A stretch of DNA of 64,000 nucleotides from Isoetes taiwanensis (GCA_021234155.1 JAJEKV010000320.1:274292-338291), one strand, 5' to 3'; positions 21,690-34,560 are shown, numbered from the stretch's first letter. Numbers and translations are program-made. Notes: generated by a model from the letters alone, not told the origin.

Positions 21690-23378
21690 GAAATTATGCT
21701 TTAAGGCACAACCCTGGCCCTTTGGATTAAAAACACCAGTAAATAGTGGGAGATTGTAGACAACCTAATATGAAGACAAAAGACAAATAAATGCTCAACA
21801 AATAAATGCTCAAGAGAAACTCCAAGGCAAAATGTCAATATCCCACTCGATTCCATGGTAAAAGGATGTATCATACAAGGTATAGAAATCTATATGGGAG
21901 CATCTACCAGGATCCAGACAAGTGTGAATGAGTACAGAGGACTAGAACGAAAACTTTATAAGAAGGTATCGTCTAAACAAGGAACATGACTAGGTCAACT
22001 TGGGAAATCTAAGAATTAAGCACAATAAATCAAAAGGAAAGTAAAGGGAAAATGAAAGGGTCAAATGAAAGGTACGTCTATGTTGGGGTCTATGTTGGAT
22101 TCAGAGCCAACTTCCAAGGTATTATCATCTTGAGCAAAATAAAATCAACACAAAGGGAAAGAAAAATACATTCCAACTCTATGAAACGGGGCATGGTTCA
22201 CAGAAAATGTAATGAAATGTCTAGAGTAAAAATGCTTAGAACGTGAAAATGCCCAGAATAATAAAACTATGGTCTTGGAGTGGAGATGTTATGAGAGCCA
22301 AAAACGTAAACTATGGAGTAAAAACGTTACGAGAGCAAATAACATAAACTATGGTTATACATCTAGTCTCAACTCCGAACAAAAATAAAACTATAGTTCA
22401 GGCGAATGAAAAGCTAGGTCATCGGGGCAACAAACTAGGCTCCAACAAAAAAGCTAAAGAGATGATTGAGAAATTAAATGACGAAAATAAATTTATATCC
22501 GGTATGAAAAGAAATTTGATCAAGCTGAGACTATTCTAGGAGCCCAATGCTCCGTCTGAAGAACAACCACAAAGCAAGGTTCCAAAAGAACATATCGAGT
22601 TATAACAGGTGCAGAGTTCATAGAAAACCAAGACTTTATTATTACATGGGCCCACAATCAAACAAGTCGACCCAGGTATGGATAAGGACCACTCTATAGT
22701 AAGCAACATACCGTAAAACATGCCTGTCGTAGACTAAGTGCCCAGAAAGAATTTATTTGGATGAAATCTAATCAAATTCAAATAACCTACACATGCATGA
22801 CAGAACTAGACAAGCTAACTATACAACCTAAGTACAGAAGAAGAAGACAAAACACAAAAGAAGGAACGCTCAAGAGGAAGGCCGATGATGAGAAACAAGA
22901 ACTCATGGAATATATAAGCTGAAAAAAGGTCTCATGGGAAAAAATAGACATTCCAAAAAAGGTCCGTCTTCCCAAGAATGATGGTTCTATATTGCCATAG
23001 AACCATTGCATTATCCATTGAACTGCCAACTCTGCATCTCAACTATATATTATGGGCATAGACAGTCGGCAACGAATGGCGATGATTGCTATGTCCTCAC
23101 ATGGTATTTTTGCTAATCAAGCCAACATTCCTACCCATGTCGAGATTTACTGCATGGCAGCATGTTTAGATAGAGCTGCATCACTAGGTGACATTTTTGA
23201 AACTCCAACTTGCCTTGTCCCCATTTTTTATTTGCAGGTAGTTTAAAAAGATGACATAATAAAAGGCAAGACAACAATCATAACAAGAATGGACTTTCCA
23301 AGCCTAAGAGTGCAAGAACATAAGAGAATTACAACTGTTATGACCTAAAGAGACTTTAATGGTTGCATAATCCAAAAA
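21690..23378. repeat. Dispersed 1.6-kb repeat family R, copy 1
   Basis: It matches 25138-26753 nearly base for base and, in its second half, 56880-57467 plus 58140-58690. Marker blocks are AAGGCACAACCCTGG, GGATCCAGACAAGTGTGAATG and AGAATTTATTTGAATG. Short frames in it (for example 22052-22246, MKGSNERYVYVGVYV) are copied with the repeat and carry no known domain. The right end has an inverted repeat ATGGTTCTAT..ATAGAACCAT near 22981. No terminal repeats or transposase are visible. Confidence 0.8.
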
Positions 23379-23389
23379 AGACTATGAGA

Positions 23390-24655
23390 GACTAAAAAGT
23401 CAAGCCTTGAGGGATGGAAACCCTAGGCGGCTATTAGGGCGGCGGCGGCGGCCGCCCGTTCCTTGCAGGCTCAACACTCTGAGACAGATACGCTGGAAGA
23501 GCAGCGAAGCTGCTGCTGCTGCCTGAGTAGAGCCCATGGCTCCTTCAGACGACTTTCTTGTTCTTGTTTCTCACGGGCTCCTGCAACGGAGTTCGCTAGC
23601 AAAGGTATGGCCGATACCCCTTCGATCTAGCTCCAGTGTAGGGTTTAAACAGGTTAAGGAAATTGTCTGATCTTGTTTGGGTTCGAATCAGAAGCAGTAT
23701 AAGCTAGCAGAAAGCTAAGTAGTTTCTATGGGTTTCAGTTCTATTAAACAGGTTAGTCAGATGAGAAAGTCACTGAATAGATGGCTGCTGCACTCACTGT
23801 AGCTGGAAAAGCCCGCACCCATTGCAGGCTACCATGCTCATGAAGGCACTCCAGATGCTCAGGAATTTATCATTTGCATTATGTGTAGGTTCTGCGGCTA
23901 GCCATAGTCACTTCTTGGTCTGACTAGTAGAAGCCCTCCTTATCCCAGCAAGGGTTGGATTAGGAGCTAGTGATGGCTGCGCTGCTCAGTTTAGATTGTG
24001 CGTCTGGGGGTTTGTCAAGGGCTTCCTTGGGCGGGAGACTAGGGAAGCCCAGGCAGTGTGGGAGAAAGCCCATACTCTGTGCAGAAAGGGATTGAGGCTC
24101 AGCAGGCCTGCTCTATTCTTATTGTTTGGAAGAAGGCTATGCCCATAGTACTGCAGTAATGGAATAAGGCCAAGTTAACGCGCAGATGCCACTCCTTGGA
24201 TGCTAGGGTATCTTTCGGAAGGTGTTTAAAGTGGTTCCTTCTCACTAAGGCTTCTAGCCAGCCAGTCTAATCTGAACAGTTGCTGCTTGAACTCTGCTCT
24301 TGAGCCTGGGCGCTTTGTGATCCATACAGGGATCCTCACAGGTTTAAAGTCCTCTTTCTGGTGACCATGTACGTATAGCTTATATCAGGCCTATTGTGGA
24401 ACCGCTATAATAAGGTCATAGACCTTCATTGTTAAAAAATTTTAGTCTAGGAACAGAGTCCTCTCTCCTATAGTATCCATTGGAGAAAAAGTTGAGAGAG
24501 GCTCTAAGTACCAGGCTCAGAGTCTGGACTACTATCCATGGATTCGAGAAGTGGTAGTAGTTCTGGACTCGACTGTATGTGTAAACACTCTTATCCTCTG
24601 AATACAATACAGACACTCTTGCCTTCAAAAAAAAAAAAAAAAAAAAAAAAGAGAG
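23390..24655 (+). mobile_element. Poly(A) retroposon inserted in repeat copy 1
   Basis: The insertion ends with 24 A (24627-24650) and is flanked by an 11-bp duplication AGACTATGAGA (23379-23389 and 24656-24666). The start is GC-rich with AAACCCTAGGCGGC and a GGC run, as in 5' leaders of plant L1 elements. One ATG frame starts near 23536 (MAPSDDFLVLVSHG) but soon stops. I see no reverse transcriptase, so it is either an internally deleted L1 or a non-autonomous retroposon. The last 60 nt (CACTCTTGCCTTC before the A run) are the probable 3' recognition end. Confidence 0.7.
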
Positions 24656-24666
24656 AGACTATGAGA

Positions 24667-26755
24667 CCATTTTCGTCAAAGATGATGCAAATCTAAAAGG
24701 CAATGCAGACACAATTGAAACAGTCTAGAGAAAGGTTATGGTAGACCAAGATATGCTCAAAAATGTTACTGCTGCACAAGATGTGACTCAAAGATGCTGG
24801 GACCAAGGGAAGGCTCAAGATTAATATTGCAAAGTATGGTCTAAATGAAGAACGAATAGCTATTTAGAAATAAAGTATAGCTAAGAGTGCAAAATGGAAT
24901 ATGCATTTAATGAAATTTAAAAGTTAATACGAGTTCTGAAATAATTTCATCGATAATGAAATTCAAGCTACCAAAGGAAAATGCAGGAATAAGACCCTAA
25001 GGCAGAACCCTGGCCCTTTGGATTAAAAACGGCAATAGATATGGGGAGATTGTAGACAACCTAGTATGAAGACAAAAGACAAATAAATGCTCAACTAATG
25101 ACAGCTTTAAAAGAAACGAAAAATGCAACAATAAGACACTAAGGCACAACCCTGGTCCTTTGGATTAAAAACGCCAATAAATAGTGGAAGATTGTAGACA
25201 ACCTAATATGAAGACAAAAGACAAATAAATGCTCAACAAATAAATGCTCAAGAGAACGCAAAATGTCAATATCCCACTCGATTCCATGGTAAAAAGATGT
25301 ATCATACAAGGTATAGAAATCTATATGGGAGCATCTACCAGGATCCAGACAAGTGTGAATGGGTGCAGAGGACTAGAACGAAAAATCTATAAGAAGGTAT
25401 CGTCTAAACAAGGAAAACGACTAGGCCAGCTTGGGAAATCTAAGAATTAAGCACAATAAATAAAAAGGAAAGTAAAGGAAAAATGAAAGGGTCAAATGAA
25501 AGGTACGTCTATGTTGGGGTCTATGTTGGATTTAGAGCCAACTTCCAAGGTATTATCATCTTGAGCAAAATAAAGTCAACACAAGGGGAAAGAAAAATAC
25601 ATTCCAACTCTATGAAACGGGGCATGGTTCACAGAAGATGTTATGAAATGTCTAGAGTAAAAATGCTTAGAACGTGAAAATGCCCAGAATTATGAGAGCC
25701 AAAAACATAAACTATGGAGTAAAAACGTTACAAGAGCCAAAAACATAACTTATGGTTATACATCTAATCTCACATGCAACTCGGAACAGGAATAAAACTA
25801 TAGTTCAGGTGAATGAAAAGCTAGATCATTAGGGCAACAAACTAGGCTCCAACAAAAAAGCTAAAGAGATGATTGAGAAATGACGAAAATAAATTTATAT
25901 CCAGTATGAAAAGAAATTTGATCAAGCTGAGACTATTCTAGGAGCCCAATGCTCCTCTGAAGAACAACCACAAAGCAAGGTTCCGAATGAACATATAGAG
26001 TTATAACAGGTGCAGAGTTCATAGAAAACCAAGACCTTTATTACTACATGGGCCCACAAGCAACATACTGTAAAACATGTCTATCGTAGACTAAGTGCTC
26101 AGAAAGAATTTATTTGAATGAAATCTAATCAAATTCAAATAACCTACACATGCATGACAGAACTAGACAAGCTAACTATACAACCTAAGTACAGAAGAAG
26201 AAGACAAAACACAAAAGAAGGAACGCTCAAGAGGAAGGCCGATGATGAGAAACAAAAACTCATGGAATATATAAGCTGGAAAAAGGTCTCATGGGAAAAA
26301 ATAGACATTCCAAAAAAGGTCTGTCTTCCCAATAATGATGGTTCTATGTTGCCATAGAACCATTGCATTTATCCATTGAACTATCTTGCTAACTCTGCAT
26401 CTCAGCTATGTATTATGGGCATAGACAGTCTACAACGAATGCCGATGATTGCTATGTCTTCTTGTTGATGATGACAATCTACAACGAATGCCGATGATTG
26501 CTAATCAAGCCAACATTCCTACCCATGTCGACATTTACTGAATCGCAGCATGTTTAGATAGAGGTGCATCACTAGGTGACATTTTTGAAACCCCAACTTG
26601 CCATGTCCCCGTTTTTTATTTGCAACTAGTTTAAAAAGATGACATAATAAAAGGCAAGACAACAATCATAACAAGAATGGACTCTCCAAGCCTAAGAGCG
26701 CAAGAACATAAGAGAATTCTAGCTGTTGTGACCTAAAGAGACTTTAATGGTCGAC
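24667..26755. repeat. Repeat family R, remainder of copy 1 and copy 2
   Basis: The AAGGCACAACCCTGG block with GGAGATTGTAGACAACC occurs at 24998 and again at 25138, so the left part is duplicated. From 25138 to 26753 the match to copy 1 is nearly continuous, with a deletion of about 30 bp near 26060. The match ends at TTTAATGGT (26753). The frame at 25483-25677 repeats that at 22052-22246. Confidence 0.8.
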
Positions 26756-26840
26756 TGCGGAATTGATTTGAGATGAATAGGGTTATCTAAGTTATCAGCA
26801 TATTTTTACCTCAAAAATTAGCTACGGGCTTCATACGATT

Positions 26841-28590
26841 GCCCGTAGAAAGAGGCCTCGGACAGAGGGAGAGACGTCTTCCATGAAGAGGGAGGCCCGA
26901 GCCAGGCCCGGTCGACCCGACCCGGGTGGGCCCACAGGCAATCCGCCCGGTCCGAACCTTGGAGCCGCGATCCGGTGAGGGTTGAGGCCATGATTGCACG
27001 CTTTTGCAGGCCTCCGGACAGAGGTGGAGAACATAACATCTCTGATGTTGGCGCAGCAAATTGGTGCGGAAAAACGGCTAATCACGTAATTGGAGGATCA
27101 CGTGACGACAAAAAGTGGATGATAGCATCCACTTGCTACAATTTGACAGACAAAGAATACCGCCAGGAGCTTGCAGATATGAGGGGCGTAGACACCGCGG
27201 TTGGCAGCTAGCGGAAGCCAGGGACGGGACAGGAACCATGTAGAGCGGGGTGAGACACTGTGAACCCCCGCCTCCCGGATCCAGGCGCAGGTTGAGGAGG
27301 CTAAGGCCACGCGCAGACAGGAGCACAGCCGCCTCCCTGGCCGAGGTTGCCGCGAGGCCGCCACCGTGAGACAAGGAGTCCGTGCCGCTTTGAAGCTAGC
27401 CGTGCGTAACTGGCGCTTCCGAGTAAGGATTTAGCACGTAGACGGAGCTACAGAGCCGGGCAAGGCCGCTGCTCCAAGAAGGCAGCCTGTGCCGAGGCAC
27501 ATGAGCAACTCGCCATTGCATCAGCGGAGATGGCAAGACATGACAACGTCCCGCGAAGAGCCGAGCTCCAGACTCCGGAGAACGTAAACCACAAAGAAAG
27601 AACACACCAACCCATGGCTAACCCACCAACCTACGAGGCGTCAACCACGCAACACTGCCGCAGACACATCCAGATCACGCCCGCCGCCACCACCCGAGAG
27701 GCGGCCGGCCCGGCTTATGCCTCACCCACCTCAACCCACACACGGTGCGGCCCGCCAACTCAGGAACAGACGCAGGAGCCGCAATGTGGTAGTGCGAGGC
27801 CACGCCGGAGGAGTCGGAGAACATCTCACTTCCCGACTCGCATACGGATCTTGGACCGATGATGTTCCCGGCACTGTGACCATTGGAAAGGCGAAGTCGT
27901 CATGGAATTTACGCCTGACGCGCCCCGGTGGTCATCTTCACAGCTTGAGAGCGTGCGGGCGGGTGGCCATCCCGTCCGGGCCCTGGTTGAAGGGCACTGC
28001 CAGACGTTGAGGGACTTGATCCCAAAGACAAAGAAGAGACCGCGCGTGAGCTGGCCAAAGTCGGGGACTACCGCCAGAACATGGAGGGGCAGCGGGGCTG
28101 GTGGGGGGAAGGATGCGGAATTGAGGCAGCCCAAACAGGGGATGCAGCACTCGCCCCTCGAGTCCCCCCTCGAGGGCCCCAACAAGCAGGCATCCACATC
28201 CGCCGCTCCCCCGGGACCACCACTACCACGGACTGAAGTGGCGATGCATGCCACTAAATAGGGATCGCCTCGGCGTGGTATCCCGGAATTGTAACTTTCC
28301 ATGGCGCGTAGGGGCGATCTCAATTCGTCGCCATGGACATGGACCTTATCTTCCTCATGGAAACATGAGAACATCTTTGTCACAAGGCTACCCGATTTGC
28401 GGATACCAGCTGGCCATTCGCCTTCAATGAGTGCACCGGAAACGAGGACGCGGAGGAATTCATGTGAAGTTACTACCATGCCTTTTTGGCCCAATCGGTC
28501 TCCCCCCTGTAAGGCGCAGTGCACAACAGATACTGTGGGTACACAACCACCCTCACAGGTCACACCTAAAAACAAAGAATAAAAAAGACT
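26841..28590 (+). mobile_element. LINE B, 5' third (ORF1 region and start of endonuclease)
   Basis: The left boundary is read from an empty site at 58706-58745: CTTCATACGATTGC there continues into host sequence, while here it continues into CCGTAGAAAGAGGCC. The GC-rich segment 26950-28250 would be ORF1; its frames are rich in Arg, Pro and Thr and I see no zinc knuckle. An APE-type endonuclease starts near 28281: across frames it has GRSQFVAMDMDLIFLMET, the block with the catalytic glutamate. The segment breaks off near 28590 at the AT-rich insertion and resumes at about 40170. Confidence 0.65.
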
Positions 28591-28599
28591 ACATGTGTT

Positions 28600-29640
28600 T
28601 TGTTCAAAAAAAATCTACATGTGGTTATGTGGAGGTGTGGTTTATTAAGAGGCGGTGTAGTTTTTTATGGAGCTATAGTTTTTTTTTGAAGATGTGGTTT
28701 TTTTTGAGGTGTCGCTTTTTTAAAAGAAGTGTTGCTTATTTTTGAGGGGGTGTTGTTTTTAAGAAGGTGTTGTTTTTGAAGTGTAGTTTATAACTAGGTG
28801 TAGTTTTAAGTAGTCATTTTTTTATGGAAGTATAGTTTTTTAAGTGTGGTTTATAAGGAGGTATAGTTTTTAAGTGGTTGTTTTTTAGGAAGTATGGTTT
28901 TCCCGAAGTGGTATAATTTTTTCAATCGAGGTGTTGTTTTTGAGGTGTCGTTTATAAGTGGGGTGTAGTTTTAAATAGCTGTTTTTTAAAGAAGTAAGGT
29001 TTTTTGAAGTGTGGTTTATAAGCGGGTGTAGTTTTTAAGTGGTTATATTTTAATGCAATATGGTTTTTTGAAGTGGTGTAGTTTATAACTAGGCGTAGTT
29101 TTTAAGAAGCTATTTTTAAGGAAGTATGATTTTTTTAGGTGTGGTTTATATAACTAGGTATAGTTTTTAAGTAGCTATTTTTAAAAGTAAGTGTGGTTTT
29201 TTGAGGTGTGGTTTTTAAGTAGGTGTAGTTTTTAAGTGGCTATTTTTTTACGTATGTGGTTTTTGAAGTGGTGTAGTTTTTAATGTAGCTATTTCTTAAG
29301 GAAGTATGGTTTTTTGAGGCTATTTCTTCAACAAAGCACCACCACCTATGCAAGAGATGGTTTTTGAAGTGGTGTAGTTTATAACTAGGCGTAGTTTTTA
29401 AGAAGCTATTTTTAAGGAAGTATGATTTTTTTAGGTGTGGTTTATATAACTAGGTATAGTTTTTAAGTAGCTATTTTTAAAAGTAAGTGTGGTTTTTTGA
29501 GGTGTGGTTTTTAAGTAGGTGTAGTTTTATGGCTATTTTTACGTATGTGGTTTTCTCAAGTGGTGTAGTTTTACGTTAGCTATTTCTTAAGGAAGTATGG
29601 TTTTTTTGAGGCTATTTCTTCAAAGAAAGCACCACCACCG
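28600..29640. repeat. Left AT-rich arm: degenerate minisatellite
   Basis: Units of roughly 50-60 bp made of GTGTAGTTTTTAAGTAGCTA, TTTTTAAGGAAGTATGG and TTTTTTGAGGTGTGG repeat imperfectly. A block of about 220 bp (29070-29290) is repeated at 29360-29560. No gene is present. The related right arm at 39540-40150 is in the opposite orientation. Confidence 0.8.
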
Positions 29641-29719
29641 GAATATTGTTTGTGTGCTCAACTTTGGGAATGTATCGTATTGTTTTACATTCGCGGAAAA
29701 ATAACTTCAGCGGTTAGAT

Positions 29720-31522
29720 CCAACATGGCTCAAACATGCCACGTGGGCTCCAACATGCCAATTAGGTGCCAACATGCCAAGGTGGCTCAAGCATGCCACC
29801 GGGCACCAACATGCACCTAGGCTCAAACATGCCAAGGTGGCTCAAATATGCCATGCAAAGGGCTCCTATATGCCACCTATAGGCTCCAACATGACACGTA
29901 GGCTCCAACATGCCACCTAGGCTCCAACATGCCAACTAGGCTCAAACATGCCACATGGGCTTCATGCCACCTAGGCTCCAACATGTCAAGGTGGCTCAAA
30001 CATGCCATGTGGGCTCCAACATGCCACACCTAGGCTCCACCGCCAAGTCAAGCTCAAGCATGCCTAGGCACCAACATGCCACCAAAGGCTCAAACATGCC
30101 AAGGTGGCTCAAACATGTCATCGCGGGCTCCAACACACCAGTTCCATGCCAAGGTGGCTCAAACATGCCACCTAGGCTCCAACATGCCACCTAGGCTCGG
30201 ACATGCCAAGGTGTGCGCCCGCTGAGCCCAACATGCTAAGGTGTCTCAAAAATGCCACGCCTTGGCTCATTCATGCCACCTAGGCTCCAACATTCCAAGG
30301 TGGCTCAAACATGCCACGTGGCTCCAACATACCACCTAGGCTCCAACATGCCACCTAGGCTCAAACATGCCAAGGTGGCTCAAACTTGCAACATGGGCTC
30401 CAACATGTCACCTAGGGCTCCAACATGCCAAGGTGGCTCAAACATGCCAAAGTGGCTCAAACATGCCACGTGGGCTCCAACATGCCACCTAGGCTCCAAC
30501 ATGCCAAGGTGGCTCAAACATGCCAAGGTGGCTCAAACATGCCAAGGTGGCCCAAACATGCCATGCAGGCTCCAACATGCCACCTGAGCTCCAACATACC
30601 AAGGTTTCTCAAACATGCCACCTAGGATCCAACATGCCGCCTAGGATCCAACATGCCAAGGTGGCTCAAACATGCCATGTGGGCTCCAACATGCCACCTA
30701 GGCTCCAACATGCCAAGGTGGCTCAAACATGCCACCTAGCCTCCAACATGTCACCTAGGCTCAAACATGCCAAGGTGGCTCAAACATTCCATCGTGCTCC
30801 AACATGCCACCTAGGCTCCAACATGCCAAGGTGGCTCAAACACGCCGGGCTCCAACATAACATCTAGGCTCAAACATGCCAAGGTGGCTCAAACATGCCG
30901 CGTGGGCTCCAACATGCCACCCAGGCTCCAAAGATGCCAACGTAGCTCCAAACATGCCACGTAGGCTCCAACATGCCAAGGTGGCTCAAACATGCCCGGG
31001 ATCCAACGTGCCACCTAGGCTCCAAACCCGCCAAGGTGGCTCAAACGCCATGCCAAGGTGGCTCAAACAATGCCAAGGTGGCTCAAACATGCTACCTAGG
31101 CTCCAACATGCCACATAGGATCCTACATGCCAAGGTGGCTCAAACATGCCACGTGGGCTTCCAACATGCCACATAGGCTCCAACATGCGACCTAGGTTCC
31201 AACATGCCACCTAGGCTCAACCATGCCAAGGTGTCTAAAACATGCCACGCGGGCTCCAACATGCCAAGGTAGCTCAAACATGCCACGCGGGCCCCTACAC
31301 GCCACCTAGGCTCCAACATGCCAAGGTGGCTCAAACATGCCACGTGGGCTCCCAACATGCCACCTAGGCTCCAACATGCCACCTAGGCTCAAACATGCCA
31401 AGGTGTCTCAAACATGCCACGTGGGCTCCAACCTGCCAAGGTGGCTCAAGCATGCCACCTAGGCACCAACATGCCACCAAGGCTCAAATATGCCAAGGTG
31501 GCTCAAACATGCCACCTAGGCT
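29720..31522. repeat. 19-bp satellite array, about 95 units
   Basis: The unit is GGCTCAAACATGCCAAGGT with two common variants, CTCCAACATGCCACCTAGG and CTCAAACATGCCACGTGGG. The variants alternate in a higher-order pattern. CATGCCA is nearly fixed and each unit has an E-box or G-box like CCACGTGG or CCTAGG palindrome next to it. Since 19 is not a multiple of 3 and stops are rare in the unit, long frames appear in several phases on both strands; they are by-products, not genes. Confidence 0.95.
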
Positions 31523-31675
31523 GCTATTGATAATGATGTCTGCCTCAGATGATCATGCGGCCACCTTGTTTGATCGCCAATGCTTCATCGTTAAATGAGG
31601 TCTCTCTTCTACAGACATATTTTTTTATTCAGGTTATCCGTTGAAGCTCAATATTTACCTAACTTGAGAAAACAG

Positions 31676-32594
31676 GAAATGAAGCCTATGATTTACTTGT
31701 GGGGATTGGCCATGACATGCTTGATGCTACACCTGGTTCAAATGAGAAGTTAATGAAGCTCTTTGTTATGGTGAGGACCTATTATCTTATACAAGCGAGC
31801 TGCAGACTATTGCCTGCAAGACACACATCCCTGGTTTTTCATTTTTGCACAAGACATGTTGGCGTTGTTATTATTCCTTTCCAGTATGACTTGTATGATC
31901 ATTTTCAATATTTTTATCTGATACTTCAGGGAACAAAATTAAGGGATACCTGTAAAATACTTCATGGTCTCACAAAGACTGCATCTTGTGCCGACTAGAA
32001 ACAAAGCTTTAGTTATGTAGACTACAGAGATTTTCCAATTCATATGACAAAAAATGAATGTGTTTAATGATGGCTACTCTATCTTTTCGGGGTTCTATTC
32101 ATAAAGTCTACTATTCATGTTGTATCAGGTTACGGGCTGCATTGCAGGGAAGTCTTCTCAAATGCAAAGTGCAGCCATTACTGCAATTTCATCCAATCTG
32201 TGTCAAGTGATACCAGATATTTTGCCGTTAGTTTTTGAGCTGTTAAAGACGAGAAGCCCTGAAATAGTAAAGGTACATCTAATTTAATTTTTATGCGCTA
32301 GTCCTTATTCTATTTCCTTTGTGACATAGTTTTAGACCCTTTACAGTCTGTTCTTGGATTCACCAAAGTTATTGTGCCAGATTATCGCCAGAAGATCTAC
32401 AAAACACCTGAAGTCACTGGTAGATGGACTGTTGTTATGGATAAACGATTCAAAAAATCGTTTCAAGGCTAAGGTGGGCCACTTTTCCTGTCTCAGTTAT
32501 TTACCTCCACAAGATAATGTGCTCAAGAGTGTTTCTTTCAATATAGGTTCGCATTATTATTGAAAAACTCATTCTTAAATGTGGCATGGATGTG
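31676..32594 (+). pseudogene. Captured fragment of an RRP12-like gene (four exons, introns kept)
   Basis: RRP12 is an armadillo/HEAT-repeat protein needed for export and maturation of ribosomal subunits. Exon a (31676-31770) encodes NEAYDLLVGIGHDM and ends LMKLFVM. Exon b (32129-32272, exactly 48 codons) has VTGCIAGKSSQMQSAAITAI and ends SPEIVK. Exon c (32347-32473) has SVLGFTKVIV and LKSLVDGLLLWINDSKNRF. Exon d starts at 32547 with VRIIIEKLILKCGMD and breaks at 32595. All junctions are AG/exon/GT: ACAG before a, GTGAGG after a, TCAG before b, GTACAT after b, TACAG before c, GTGGGC after c, TATAG before d. Exon c is 127 nt where a multiple of 3 is needed, so it carries a frameshift near 32377. 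A full gene would have about 1200 codons. The intact introns show DNA-level capture, not retrotransposition. Confidence 0.8.
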
Positions 32595-34560
32595 TAATAA
32601 GTAGGCAATAATGGCAAGCAAGGTGATGTGGCACTGGAAATGATGAGGTGCCATAAGAGAGAGAAACCAAACTTCTTTCTTTTTGAAAATGTGACTTTTA
32701 CAAAAGTTATGGGTGATGACATGGCATGAGCATGCAAGATGGCAACTATGAGTGATGACGTGGCAAAAGATGAAGGGATAGAAAAATGAAGAATTTGCCT
32801 AGGCAATTTGCAACTTGTTAGAAGAAGCATATTCCCCATAATGACATGTCATTTTTTTGGAAGATGTGGCACGCCACGACTAACACATAAGCGCCTCCTA
32901 TTCTTGCAACAGTCGTATTGCAGAGAGCTCGAGAATTGGATATGATATTTGTCAAGATTTGCAAGTTTATTGAATTGATGGGTGGATCTGGTCGATCCGT
33001 GCGGGGCGGACGGAAGCTTCGCGGCCGAGCTATCCTAGAAAATCATTCATCGGAAGTGCAGGGGCCAAATTGCTCTATGCGCTGATCTTACCTACTGATG
33101 TGGAATTTTTACCCGCTTGCACATCACATTTTTTTTGGGTCCACGTCAAAACTATTTCTACAACATGTTTCCTAACAACATATTTATATTACGTGGAAGT
33201 GATATAAACAGCATTATACTCTCGAACAAGACATTTGTTACAAGACCATCCCTTTGTAATAGTGTGCAGTCACAAAACATGGTTAAAAAACCCAACTAAA
33301 CCATTTAAAATGAACATAAGCTAAAACATGTTAAAAAAACCCAACTAAACCGTTTAACATGAACATAAGCTAACAACGTCTATATTTAAAAAAAAAGGAA
33401 CGGCCAAGATGCTTCGGGAAATAAATGGTCAAGATTGTGATCTTCGTCCTCGCATTCTATTGGCCGAAAATTGAACTATTATTGTTTATTATTGTTTATT
33501 ATTGTTTGTTTCCAGGATTTCTGGCGCCTAAGCTTTGCCGCCCAAATTCCCACAGCCTCCTTTCTCCACTGCGGCCAGATTCGTCTCCACTACGGCCAAA
33601 TCCATGCTCGGAGGTAAGTTTTTAGCGACCCGCTGCGACCCTTTGCATTCATCGCGGCGGATCTTTCGCCTTCAAAAGCGTCACCAAACAGGTAAGGAGG
33701 GTGCCCTTCATCGTTCGGGTACCCTCCGTTGATGCCGATTAGCGACCATGGCGGCTTACGATGGAAGGCTTTTTGGTTCATCAGGAACCATAACGGCTCA
33801 GATTAGAATCGGCGTGGCTTCTTCCTTCCGCCAAGGTTTAGGGCTTTTTTACACCACGGCACACTCTGCGCCCAGATTAGGTTCCTCCCGGTCTGCCCGA
33901 CACACTCTGCGCCTGCATTAGGTTCACTCCTACCGCCGACGGTAATGCGGCGGTATGTAACCATGCAAGTACTCGAATGGTTGAGCGAAGGACCGGTGGC
34001 ACACCTTTTGACCTCGTATTCCGGCAAGTTTCTAGGAGATTTTGAGGCGGTTTGAAGCCAAACTTATTTTCCGGGTTAAGATCGAGTTCCCTTTTTTCCC
34101 TTTTGCATGATTCATGCATGCATCTAAGACCCGGTACTTACAGATTAAGGTGTTTTGGCGCCATTGTTTTATAGATGCAAGGGCTAATCAAATATAGCCC
34201 AATGGTGCGGGTTCTAAATCGTGCATTCTATTTTTGGCGCCAAGGTAATCCTTTGCAAATTATATGGACTCCCTCCATTGCTTGAATTTTCTTAAAAAGT
34301 TCCCTCCACTTCCATGCAGATTGCCTACATGTCTTCATATTGCCCATTGCTTTTTGGCTCAACAAAGGATCAACAAAATTTGGATCTGAATCCAGCCATC
34401 CAATTGGTATCTTCATCCAAGTCTCCTTTCCTCTTTTTCATTTTCGTGCGGCTTATAAAAAGAGATAAGAGGATAAGATCATTGCTACCTCACATTGTTT
34501 GTTCTTCATTGTCAATTTGGATTCAATCTATTAGCTTGTTGTTGCTATTCATCGTTCCAC
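32595..34560. other. Non-coding stretch inside the composite insertion
   Basis: No gene seen. It holds a 49-bp tandem duplication (33277-33374, unit ACATG..TTAAAAAACCCAACTAAACC) and a short TTATTGTTTA microsatellite (33478-33507). TGACATGGC-type words recur at 32700-32890. Confidence 0.5.

Noticed and set aside
22787-23029. Minus-strand frames starting MAVQWIMQWFYGNIEP, repeated at 26144-26368 and 57218-57415
   Set aside because: Their conservation follows from the recent duplication of repeat R; hydrophobic low-complexity sequence, no independent evidence for coding.
27826-28575. Minus-strand 249-codon frame in GC-rich sequence
   Set aside because: It runs antisense to LINE B ORF1/endonuclease; GC-rich DNA has few stops, and the plus strand carries the endonuclease motif.
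29955-31598. Several open frames of 60-115 codons on both strands with repeats like MPRWLKHAKVAQTC
   Set aside because: They are translations of the 19-bp satellite, whose unit lacks stops in most phases; the same array is open on both strands.
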